This document shows, in pieces, positions 52,972 through 60,689 of a DNA stretch of 64,000 bases (positions are counted from its first letter, which is position 1; each line of letters begins with the position of its first letter). The translations under genes were made by a program, and so were the position numbers. The notes below the pieces were generated by a model that did no database searches, had not been told where the DNA came from, and saw only the letters and a program-made list of their open reading frames with translations. This DNA comes from Candidimonas sp. GTDB taxonomy: Bacteria; Pseudomonadota; Gammaproteobacteria; Burkholderiales; Burkholderiaceae_B. The stretch covers positions 37,655 to 101,654 of the forward strand of contig SCRC01000060.1 of NCBI GenBank assembly GCA_004297945.1, in the 5' to 3' direction.

Positions 52972-53008
52972 CTGTCGAGCTGTCGAGCTGTCGAGCTGTC
53001 GAGCTGTC
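52972..53008. repeat. 8-bp tandem repeat (CTGTCGAG), about 4.6 copies
   Basis: Four complete exact copies of CTGTCGAG (52972-53003) plus a CTGTC remainder. It lies in the mutS/GGDEF-EAL intergenic region, 66 bp before the GGDEF-EAL start codon at 53074. Short exact repeats of this kind change copy number by slippage, which here would alter promoter spacing or the 5' leader. Confidence 0.9.
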
Positions 53009-53073
53009 TATGTATTGTGCGAAAAAGAAAGGATTCGGGCTTAGACCTGTGTGCGACTATGGGGAGGGTGGAA

Positions 53074-56000
53074 ATGCCGTTTAGGACTCGGTTTTTTCAA
53101 AGTATTTACGCGCGAATGTTTCTGGTGATTTGCGCCGTTGTCGTTCCTACCTTCGCCGGCCTGGGCTACTACGTTTATCGACAGCAAGACCGGTTGCAGG
53201 ATATTGGTCTGGAAAATGCCAAACGCTATGTCGATCTAGAAGCGCGTTACGAAAATTGGTTGTTACAAAGTTCGCGAGAGACGCTCGAAACCATTGCCTC
53301 ATCGCCGGTCATCGAGGATGGCAACTGGACGCGTTGCCAGCCCTATTTTTCGAAATTGCTGCAACAGCAGAAGCGATTCACCAATTTGGGCGTAGTGGGC
53401 CTTGACGGACGGGTCTTGTGCAGCGGCGTGTCCAAACCAGGTCAAGAAATGCCGTATCTGGGCGATCGTGCCTATTTCAAGCGTGCCCTGACCGAGCAAG
53501 GTTTTGTGCTTGGAAGTTTTGAACAAGGGCGCATTTCTGGGCAATCCACCATCGTGATCTCCACCTCCTTGCGCGATGGCGCGGGCGAGCCCAGGGCTGT
53601 TATCTTTGCCTCGCTGAAATTGTCTTCTTTGATCCGTTCCGGCGAAGTGACTTCTCCGGCGTCCGATGCCGGGCTGACGATTGTCGATCGAAATGGCATT
53701 GTACTTAACAGTACATCTGGGGGGGGCGCGCAGATTGGGCAGCGTTTTTGGGATGCCGGCATATTAAAGATCGCAAGTGCGAAGAGGAGCGGCGCGGGCG
53801 TCGTGCGGGCACCCGATGGAAAGCGGTGGCTAGTCAGTTATGCCCAGGTGGGCATAGGCGATGATCCGGGCGCACTGACGGTTTTGTATAAAAGCGCCGA
53901 GTCCTTGATGCTGGCGGGCATCAGTCATAACCTGTGGATAGGCATAATCGTCACCTTTATCCTCATGTTGATAGCGCTTGCTGCGGGCTGGGCCGGAACT
54001 CAGGTTTTTGTGGGCCGCAACATAGGGCAGCTGACACGGGCGGCCAAGCGATTGAAGAGGCGTCGATTCGATACCCGGATCGGCAGCCTGGTCAGGGGGT
54101 CGGAGTTTACGGAAATTGCGTCTTTGCTCGATGAAATGGCAGCCGAACTGGACGTACGCGAGAAGGATTGGCGGTTGTCTTTGCGGCGCCAGGAAGGCCA
54201 AAATGAGATTTTGCGGCGGATAGCCCAGGATGAAGACATGCGGGAAACGCTGACAGCGCTTCTCGCGTTCTCCGAAGAGCAGGTCGACGATATGGTAGCG
54301 TCTATCCAGCTTCTTGCTCCAGATAAGATAGTCGTGGAGTCTTGTATTGCGCCAAAAATGGCGGACACCTTTCGCAATGTGATAATTGGCGCCAAGATTG
54401 GTCCGCAGGCAGGGTCATGCGGCACCGCCATGCATGAAAAGCGGGTTGTGATTGTGGACGACATCGCCAGTGATCCGCTCTGGGTCGATTATCGAGACCT
54501 GGCGTTGAGTCATGGCCTGCGCGCCTGCTGGTCGCATCCGATTATTTCTTCCGGCGGTCGTGTCCTGGGATCGTTCGCCTTGTATTGCCGATATCCACGG
54601 TCGCCCAAGCCGCAAGAGTTGCACGTGGCACACATGATATCCGAACTGGCTGCGGTTGCCATTGAGCATAGCCGTATCGCCATGGCATTGACGCAGTCAG
54701 AAATCGAGTATCGGCTTCTGTTCGAACGCAATCCGAACCCGATGTGGGTGTGCGATGCGACGACGTCGCGGATCCTGGCTGTCAATGATCAGGCTATTAT
54801 TCACTATGGTTACGGGCGCGACGAGTTTTTGCTGATGGATACTGCGCGGATCGCGCTTGCGGAACCGAGCTCCGGCGAGAACCCGGACGCGGGAGGGCAG
54901 GATCTGTATTCGGCGAATCGGGTGGTGCGCAGGCACCGCCGAAAAGACGGCAGCATTATTTTTGTGGAGGTGTCGCATTTTCCTCTCAACTTCAAAGGCT
55001 GCAATGCCAGACTGACGCTTGTCCATGATGTCACCGAACGAAAAGTCCTGACACAAAACATCCGCGAGCGCGACGAGTTATTCACGCTTTTGATGGACTC
55101 AACGGCCGAGGCGATTTTCGGTCTGGACATGGCAGGCCGTTGCACATTCGTCAATCACGCTTGCGAAACGCTCTTGGGCTACGAACGCTCCGAGTTGATC
55201 GGCCAGTCGATGCATGACTTGATTCATGGCCGGCATGAAGACGGAATACCCTACCCTGTTGACGATTGTCCTATCCGCAAGGCGCTGGGCAATGAGGTTC
55301 AAACTCATGTCGACAATGAGGTGTTATGGCGCAAAGACGGGACGGCGCTACCCGTTGAATATTGGGCTTATCCGATGCGTCGCGATGGCAGGTTGGTAGG
55401 GTCGATTGTGACCTTCCTGGATATTACTGAGCGTCGCCGGCAAGGCGACGCATTGATTTATCAGGTGACGCACGATAAGCTGACGGGCCTGTTTAATCGT
55501 GCTTTTATATCGTCGCGGATCAATGATGCGGTCGAGGCAAGCAAGGCAACGGGCGGGCATTTTTATGTTCTGGTGCTCGACCTTGACGGCTTTAAAGAAG
55601 TGAACGATTCATTGGGTCATGAGGCCGGCGATGTGTTGTTAAGGCAGGTCGGCGATCGCATAAAACTTTTTTTCGACTCCTGGGCGCTTACCGCCCGCGT
55701 GGGCGGAGACAAGTTTGCGGTGTATGTCGACGATTCGGCTCGCACGCGGACGATCGAACAAATTGTGGTCGATCTGTTGGCAGAGGTGAAAAAGCCGTTT
55801 CTTTTAAACGGTATCGAAATCCAGATTAGCGGCAGCATTGGCATCGTTCGCTATCCCGAAAACGGAGTTGGTATCAATGAATTGATGCGCAACGCCGACT
55901 CCGCCATGGACGAAGCCAAGCGGCTAGGCGTGGGCCATATGTTTTACGATATGTCCACGGATAGGCAGACGCCGAGCAAGATGTTGCTGATGACGCACTT

Positions 56001-56763
56001 GCGGCATGCACTAGAGCAGCAGGAATTCGTATTGCATTATCAGCCGAAAATTTGTCTGCAGGATCACAGTGTAGTGGGCGTCGAGGCGCTTATCCGATGG
56101 CAAAACGATGAGCATGGACTGCTCCACCCGTCGGAATTCATGCCGGTTGTTGAAATCAGCGACCTGATACATCCCTTGACGCTATGGGTCATTGAGGCGG
56201 CGGTGCACCAATGCAGCACGTGGCGTGAACATGGGCATGCTATTGCGGTGGCGGTGAATGTGTCAGCGCGCAACCTGCTCGACGTGCGCCTGCCCAAGGC
56301 CATTCAGGAAATTCTAACGCGCTATCGGCTTGACGCAAAATTTCTCGAGATAGAAATCACTGAAAGCTCGATCATGCCCGACCCGGGTCGGGCACGGTAT
56401 GTATTGACTCGGATTCACGACATAGGCGTGCGCATTTCGATTGATGATTTTGGGACAGGCCATTCGTCGTTGGCCTACCTTCAGAAGCTGCCCGTCGACA
56501 GCCTCAAGATCGATCAGTCGTTTGTGACCGATATGGACAAACACAGCGAAGCGCGAGCCATCGTGGCCTCGATCATCGGCCTGGCGCACAACCTGGCGGT
56601 GTCTGTCATTGCGGAAGGGGTGCAAACCGACGAAGTTCTGCGACAACTGTCGGACTTGAAGTGTGATTGCGCACAGGGTTATTACATCGCCAGGCCCATG
56701 AGCGGCAGCGATATTGAGGCGTGGCTGCAAGATCGCCCGTCGTTGCGCCCTGCCACGGCTTAA
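53074..56763 (+). CDS. membrane-bound multi-sensor GGDEF/EAL protein with degenerate GGDEF site
   Basis: 1229 residues from the ATG at 53074, chosen for the GGAGGG site; the open frame upstream would translate the 8-bp repeats. Order: helix 1 (~14-35), periplasmic dCACHE-like domain (~36-285), helix 2 (~287-312), HAMP (~313-365), GAF (~386-532), PAS (~539-659), PAS (~663-789), GGDEF (~793-959), EAL (~975-1225). The GGDEF motif reads GGDKF (877-881), so the catalytic Glu is Lys and cyclase activity is unlikely. The EAL motif (1004-1006), the ENxxE-like EIEITES segment and DDFGTGHSSLAYL are intact, pointing to cyclic-di-GMP hydrolysis. Confidence 0.92.
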   Translation: MPFRTRFFQSIYARMFLVICAVVVPTFAGLGYYVYRQQDRLQDIGLENAKRYVDLEARYENWLLQSSRETLETIASSPVIEDGNWTRCQPYFSKLLQQQKRFTNLGVVGLDGRVLCSGVSKPGQEMPYLGDRAYFKRALTEQGFVLGSFEQGRISGQSTIVISTSLRDGAGEPRAVIFASLKLSSLIRSGEVTSPASDAGLTIVDRNGIVLNSTSGGGAQIGQRFWDAGILKIASAKRSGAGVVRAPDGKRWLVSYAQVGIGDDPGALTVLYKSAESLMLAGISHNLWIGIIVTFILMLIALAAGWAGTQVFVGRNIGQLTRAAKRLKRRRFDTRIGSLVRGSEFTEIASLLDEMAAELDVREKDWRLSLRRQEGQNEILRRIAQDEDMRETLTALLAFSEEQVDDMVASIQLLAPDKIVVESCIAPKMADTFRNVIIGAKIGPQAGSCGTAMHEKRVVIVDDIASDPLWVDYRDLALSHGLRACWSHPIISSGGRVLGSFALYCRYPRSPKPQELHVAHMISELAAVAIEHSRIAMALTQSEIEYRLLFERNPNPMWVCDATTSRILAVNDQAIIHYGYGRDEFLLMDTARIALAEPSSGENPDAGGQDLYSANRVVRRHRRKDGSIIFVEVSHFPLNFKGCNARLTLVHDVTERKVLTQNIRERDELFTLLMDSTAEAIFGLDMAGRCTFVNHACETLLGYERSELIGQSMHDLIHGRHEDGIPYPVDDCPIRKALGNEVQTHVDNEVLWRKDGTALPVEYWAYPMRRDGRLVGSIVTFLDITERRRQGDALIYQVTHDKLTGLFNRAFISSRINDAVEASKATGGHFYVLVLDLDGFKEVNDSLGHEAGDVLLRQVGDRIKLFFDSWALTARVGGDKFAVYVDDSARTRTIEQIVVDLLAEVKKPFLLNGIEIQISGSIGIVRYPENGVGINELMRNADSAMDEAKRLGVGHMFYDMSTDRQTPSKMLLMTHLRHALEQQEFVLHYQPKICLQDHSVVGVEALIRWQNDEHGLLHPSEFMPVVEISDLIHPLTLWVIEAAVHQCSTWREHGHAIAVAVNVSARNLLDVRLPKAIQEILTRYRLDAKFLEIEITESSIMPDPGRARYVLTRIHDIGVRISIDDFGTGHSSLAYLQKLPVDSLKIDQSFVTDMDKHSEARAIVASIIGLAHNLAVSVIAEGVQTDEVLRQLSDLKCDCAQGYYIARPMSGSDIEAWLQDRPSLRPATA

Positions 56764-56772
56764 CTGTTTTGA

Positions 56773-56799
56773 TGTGGCGGCAGCCCTTGTGGCTGCCAT
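56773..56799. repeat. dispersed hairpin repeat, single unit (locus 9)
   Basis: TGTGGCGGCAGCC then CTTGTGGCTGCCAT, exactly filling the gap between two convergent genes (stops at 56763 and 56802). The stem is of the GGCAGCC/GGCTGCC type. It may act as a shared terminator. Confidence 0.82.
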
Positions 56800-56801
56800 C
56801 A

Positions 56802-57380
56802 TTAAAAATGCACCCAGGCCGCAAACCCAAGGGCCACGCCAGCCGCAGCTACGCCATATGACCCCCATTGCATCCACCTCTTTCGTGTCAGCAACGTGAT
56901 CGCGGCCAGCGCGATGGCGACCTGTAGTGCCATCATGGCCTGCGCCCATCGATGATGTTGATGCATGAGAACTTCGGATGCTTTATCCCATTTACGGGAC
57001 TGCGCTTCGAATTTTTCAGCCTCTTTTTTAATGGCTTCCTTTTCGGCGCGGTAACGGGCCGCATTGGCCTTGTATTTGTCGATGTTCAGGCCGGGTAAAT
57101 CCATGGCCAGTTCGGCAAGATTTTGCCTATTCGATTTGGCCTGATAATAATTCCATTGGTCGCCCGCCTCTGTTTTCGTGATGGCCGCGTTATTTTTATT
57201 CATGGCCGCTTCGTTTTGTGTGGAGCCTACCTGGTAGCTGAACAGGGCGCCTACCGTAGCGAAGATCGCTGTCATGACGGCGAGGCGGCTTCCGAACGTG
57301 TCGCCGTGTTCATGACTGTTTTCTCCGACTCGCTCGATGTGCTCGTCGTGGAGTCCTTTTACTTCGAATTCTTCCGCCAT
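56802..57380 (-). CDS. DUF4337 family membrane protein
   Basis: 192 residues. An acidic N-terminus (~30 residues) leads to a first membrane helix (RLAVMTAIFATVGALFSYQV), then a long charged helical region (KYKANAARYRAEKEAIKKEA, likely coiled coil) and a C-terminal pair of helices (MMALQVAIALAAITLL and YGVAAAGVALGFAAWVHF). The arrangement and the STQNEAAMNKNNA segment fit DUF4337. Function unknown. It converges on the GGDEF/EAL gene with a hairpin unit in between. Confidence 0.85.
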   Translation of the reverse strand: MAEEFEVKGLHDEHIERVGENSHEHGDTFGSRLAVMTAIFATVGALFSYQVGSTQNEAAMNKNNAAITKTEAGDQWNYYQAKSNRQNLAELAMDLPGLNIDKYKANAARYRAEKEAIKKEAEKFEAQSRKWDKASEVLMHQHHRWAQAMMALQVAIALAAITLLTRKRWMQWGSYGVAAAGVALGFAAWVHF

Positions 57381-57529
57381 GATTGCACGCTATTGTTTAA
57401 ACTGGATTAAGAAAGAGGCCGGACGATGAATGGAATTCTACTCGTTAACGATAGGAGAGCTGATAGTTCGTCCGGGCAATACGTTTTTTTTGTTACTTGT
57501 TGTATTCTGGATCAACTGTGAACGCGAAA

Positions 57530-57552
57530 ATGGCAGCCCTTGAGGCTGCCAT
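57530..57552. repeat. dispersed hairpin repeat, short palindromic form (locus 10)
   Basis: ATGGCAGCCCTTGAGGCTGCCAT is nearly self-complementary (stem ATGGCAGCC with GGCTGCCAT) and lacks the GCTACA tail. It lies between the divergent DUF4337 and aldolase-fragment starts. It could be the minimal form of the family. Confidence 0.65.
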
Positions 57553-57600
57553 CGATATTAGAAATGGAATGAGAAATAAATTTCAGGGGGTGTGCTGGTA

Positions 57601-57816
57601 ATGAGAGTAAATAAATTAAAGCAGGTCATCAAAGATCGAAACTACGCGTCCAATGCCTGGCTGTCGATCCCTTCGTCGTGTGGCGCCGAGGTAGTGGCTC
57701 ATTGCGGCTTCGATGCGGTGCCGGGCAACGACGCGGCCATTTTAAAGAATGGCTGTTTGCCGCAACTGTCTCATCTTGCGGGTACGCCCGCCAGTAGTCA
57801 AAGCGGCGGCTATTGA
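57601..57816 (+). pseudogene. HpcH/HpaI-type aldolase remnant
   Basis: The first ~40 residues (MRVNKLKQVIKDRNYASNAW, then LSIPSSCGAEVVAHCGFD) match the start of HpcH/HpaI family 2-oxo-acid aldolases, which normally run to about 260 residues. After AHCGFDAV the sequence departs from the family and stops at residue 71. The usual DxxHG metal-site region is missing. AGGGGGTG provides a ribosome-binding site. The frame ends 2 bp before otnK, so an internal deletion that kept the junction with otnK is likely. An aldolase in an otn cluster would cleave 3-oxo-tetronate phosphates. Confidence 0.65.
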
Positions 57817-57818
57817 AC

Positions 57819-59096
57819 ATGGCCATCCAACTGGGTTGTATAGCCGACGACTTCACCGGCGCAACTGATTTAGCCAATAATCTGGTGCGCGCCGGCATGA
57901 CCACGGTGCAAACGATAGGCGTGCCCGTCGATAGCATCGATACCGATGCGCAAGCGTTGGTCGTGTCCCTGAAGTCCCGGTCCATTCCCGCAAGCGACGC
58001 TGTCGCCCAATCCGTGGCGGCCGCCCGCTGGTTGCTGCAGCAAGGGGCAAGCCAGCTGTATTTTAAATATTGTTCTACCTTCGACAGCACTTCGGAGGGC
58101 AATATCGGCCCTGTCACCGACGCCTTGATGGATTTGACCGGTTGCGACTTTACCGTCGCGTGTCCGGCGTTTCCAGATAATGGACGCACGGTGTTCAAGG
58201 GATATTTGTTTGCCGGCGACGTGCTGCTTAACGAGTCGGGCATGCAGCATCACCCCATCACGCCCATGACAGACCCTAACCTGGTGCGTGTGTTGCAAGC
58301 TCAAACCCGGCGTAAAGTGGGTCTCATCGATTACTCCGTCGTGGTCAATGGGGTACGAGCCATTAATGAGCGCATAGACACGTTAAAGCGCGAGGGGGTC
58401 TCCATTGCAATTCTCGACGCAATATCCAATGACGATTTGCTGACATTGGGCCGCGCCTTGCATTCGCGGCCCTTGCTGACGGCCGGCTCGGGCCTGGCAA
58501 TAGGCTTGCCGTCGAATTGGGGGATTGGGCCGTCGGTGGAGGCCACCCGGCTGGAAGCGCCTTGGGGCCGGGCCGCCATTATTTGCGGCAGTTGCTCAAG
58601 CGCTACCCGTGCGCAGGTGGGTTATTTTCTGAAGCACGGCGGGCAGGCCCTGGCGCTCGACCCACAGCGCCTGCTCGATGGCGAGGATCTGGTTCAGGCC
58701 GCTTTGGAATGGGTCAAAAGCCAAAGCCCCGAACATTCCGTCTTAATCTACACCACGGCCACGCCTGAGGCGGTCAAACACATACGGGCGCGCGCCGCAG
58801 CGGTAAACCACGATATGGACATCAGCGGGCAATTGGAACAAATCCTGGCCCGCATTGCCCGTGAGCTGCTCGCAATGGGAGTAGGCCGTTTGCTGGTGGC
58901 CGGCGGAGAAACTTCGGGCGCGGTCGTCCAGGCTCTGGGCATTGCGCAACTGCGCATCGGCCCGCAGATCGATCCCGGGGTACCCTGGTGTACGGCCTGG
59001 GTTCCGGCCTTTTCCAAGCGGATTCACCTATCGCTCAAATCAGGCAATTTCGGTTCGGTGGATTTTTTCCACAAAGCCTTTGCTCTGATCGATTAG
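57819..59096 (+). CDS. otnK: 3-oxo-tetronate kinase (four-carbon acid sugar kinase)
   Basis: 425 residues from the ATG at 57819. The SBD-like N-terminal domain has QLGCIADDFTGATDLANNLV, SLKSRSIPASDAV and FKYCSTFDSTSEGNIGPVTD. The nucleotide-binding C-terminal domain has AIICGSCSSATRAQV and LLVAGGETSGAVVQALGI, the segment typical of this (former DUF1537) family. It phosphorylates 3-oxo-tetronates from threonate or erythronate breakdown. The neighbouring genes, an aldolase remnant and an OtnI-type isomerase, match an otn cluster. Confidence 0.92.
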   Translation: MAIQLGCIADDFTGATDLANNLVRAGMTTVQTIGVPVDSIDTDAQALVVSLKSRSIPASDAVAQSVAAARWLLQQGASQLYFKYCSTFDSTSEGNIGPVTDALMDLTGCDFTVACPAFPDNGRTVFKGYLFAGDVLLNESGMQHHPITPMTDPNLVRVLQAQTRRKVGLIDYSVVVNGVRAINERIDTLKREGVSIAILDAISNDDLLTLGRALHSRPLLTAGSGLAIGLPSNWGIGPSVEATRLEAPWGRAAIICGSCSSATRAQVGYFLKHGGQALALDPQRLLDGEDLVQAALEWVKSQSPEHSVLIYTTATPEAVKHIRARAAAVNHDMDISGQLEQILARIARELLAMGVGRLLVAGGETSGAVVQALGIAQLRIGPQIDPGVPWCTAWVPAFSKRIHLSLKSGNFGSVDFFHKAFALID

Positions 59097-59123
59097 CCAA
59101 CCCATTTCACAAAGGCGCTTGCC

Positions 59124-59912
59124 ATGCTCCGCTTTGCCGCAAACCTTAGCACCATGTATAACGAGTTCGATTTTCTTGATCGTTTCGGCGCTGCCGCGCA
59201 TGACGCTTTCAAGGCGGTCGAATTTTTATTTCCCTATGCCTATGAAGCCGGCGAGATCAAAAAGCGCCTGGGTGATTACGGCCTTGATCTGGTGCTTTTC
59301 AATGCGGTGCCCGGGAATTGGGATGCGGGTGAACGCGGTTTGGCCTGCCTGCCTGGCCGGCAGCAAGAATGCCTGGACGGCGTGCAGCGGGCGCTTGACT
59401 ACGCGGGTGTGCTGGGCACGCGTCAAGTACATCTGATGGCGGGCCTGGCGCCTCAAGGCGTGGCGAGGCTTGCCCTGCAAGATCAGTATCTGGATACGGT
59501 GCGCCGTGCGGCCGAATTGGCCGCATCCGCGGGCGTTGATGTGCTGCTCGAACCCATCAATACCATCGGTATGCCAGGATATTTCCTGAACACCCAGAAG
59601 CAGGCTCATGACGCGGTGCTTGCGTTGGGCTTGCCCAACGTCAAGGTGCAGATGGATTTGTACCATTGCCAGATTGTCGAGGGCGACGTATCGCGCAAAC
59701 TGCGTACATACTGGCCTACCGGGCGGGTCGGGCATCTGCAGATCGCCGGCAACCCAGATCGCCACGAGCCTGACACGGGCGAGCTATCGTATGCTTACAT
59801 CTTTTCGGTGTTGGAAGAACTGGGCTATGACGGATGGATTGGTTGTGAATATTTTCCGGCATCCCTGACTCGTGATAATCTAGCCTGGATCAGGCCCTAT
59901 CTGACTGCCTGA
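59124..59912 (+). CDS. otnI: 2-oxo-tetronate isomerase (hydroxypyruvate isomerase family)
   Basis: 262 residues, a TIM-barrel of the Hyi/OtnI type: [20 protein letters not shown] at the start, [35 protein letters not shown] with a metal-binding Glu, [13 protein letters not shown] and the C-terminal GCEYFPA segment. It interconverts 2- and 3-oxo-tetronates (or hydroxypyruvate and tartronate semialdehyde). It follows otnK by 27 bp, with AAAGG before the ATG. Confidence 0.9.
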   Translation: MLRFAANLSTMYNEFDFLDRFGAAAHDAFKAVEFLFPYAYEAGEIKKRLGDYGLDLVLFNAVPGNWDAGERGLACLPGRQQECLDGVQRALDYAGVLGTRQVHLMAGLAPQGVARLALQDQYLDTVRRAAELAASAGVDVLLEPINTIGMPGYFLNTQKQAHDAVLALGLPNVKVQMDLYHCQIVEGDVSRKLRTYWPTGRVGHLQIAGNPDRHEPDTGELSYAYIFSVLEELGYDGWIGCEYFPASLTRDNLAWIRPYLTA

Positions 59913-59929
59913 GAACAGGTGCTGTGCTC

Positions 59930-60586
59930 ATGCATACTCTTCACCGGTTTGTTCGGACCCGGCCGCGCCTGGCAGGCTCTATCGCAACAGGAATTTGCGT
60001 AGGTGTGGCGCTCCCGGCGCACTGGGGGCTCATTATGCGGATGTTGCTGGGCTGGAACGTGACGATATGGCTCTACCTCATGTTGATCAGCTGGCTGATG
60101 TTGCGCGCAAGCCAGCAAAGAGTGCGTGAAATTGCCGAGCAGGAAGACGAGGGCGCGGTGGCCGTTTTGGTGGTGATGTCGCTTGCGGCGATTGCCAGCG
60201 TCGCGGCGATCATTCTTGAACTATCCACGGCGAAGGCCTTGATGCTTCATAGCCGGCTGGCCCATTATGCCCTGACGGGCTCGACCATATTTGGCTCGTG
60301 GTGCTTGCTGGCCACCATTTTTACCCTTCATTATGCGCGGGTTTTTTATAGTTCACGCCATGACTCGCCGGCTCTGTGTTTCCCCGATAAAGAAAAAAAT
60401 CCGAACTACTGGGACTTTCTCTATTTTTCGTTCACGATAGCGGTCGCTGCCCAGACTTCTGATGTGCTGGTGATGACGCGATCATTGCGCAAGACAGTGT
60501 TGGCTCAATCCGTGCTCAGTTTTTTGTTCAATGCGGCAATCCTGGGGTTGTCCATAAATATTGCTGCGAGTGTCGTGGGAGGGTAA
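59930..60586 (+). CDS. DUF1345 family membrane protein
   Basis: 218 residues from the ATG at 59930 (a GTG at 59924 is in frame). It has four to five hydrophobic helices and the DUF1345 segments [20 protein letters not shown] and [20 protein letters not shown], where the YFSFTI...QTSD region resembles a potassium-channel-like pore stretch. The function is not established. It begins 17 bp after otnI, but there is no evident functional link to the otn genes. Confidence 0.85.
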   Translation: MHTLHRFVRTRPRLAGSIATGICVGVALPAHWGLIMRMLLGWNVTIWLYLMLISWLMLRASQQRVREIAEQEDEGAVAVLVVMSLAAIASVAAIILELSTAKALMLHSRLAHYALTGSTIFGSWCLLATIFTLHYARVFYSSRHDSPALCFPDKEKNPNYWDFLYFSFTIAVAAQTSDVLVMTRSLRKTVLAQSVLSFLFNAAILGLSINIAASVVGG

Positions 60587-60689
60587 ACGCGAAAAGGCCA
60601 GACTTGCCGGAGAGCTCAGATCGCGTCGGGCAAGCTAAGGAATACAGTACCATGCGGGGGTGCCCCACCTTGGTGGCGCGGAGGAAGTT

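Noticed and set aside
52969-53073. GGDEF/EAL protein start within the 8-bp repeats
   Set aside because: The ATG at 53074 has a strong GGAGGG site and is followed at once by a normal signal-anchor; the upstream frame is probably fortuitous.
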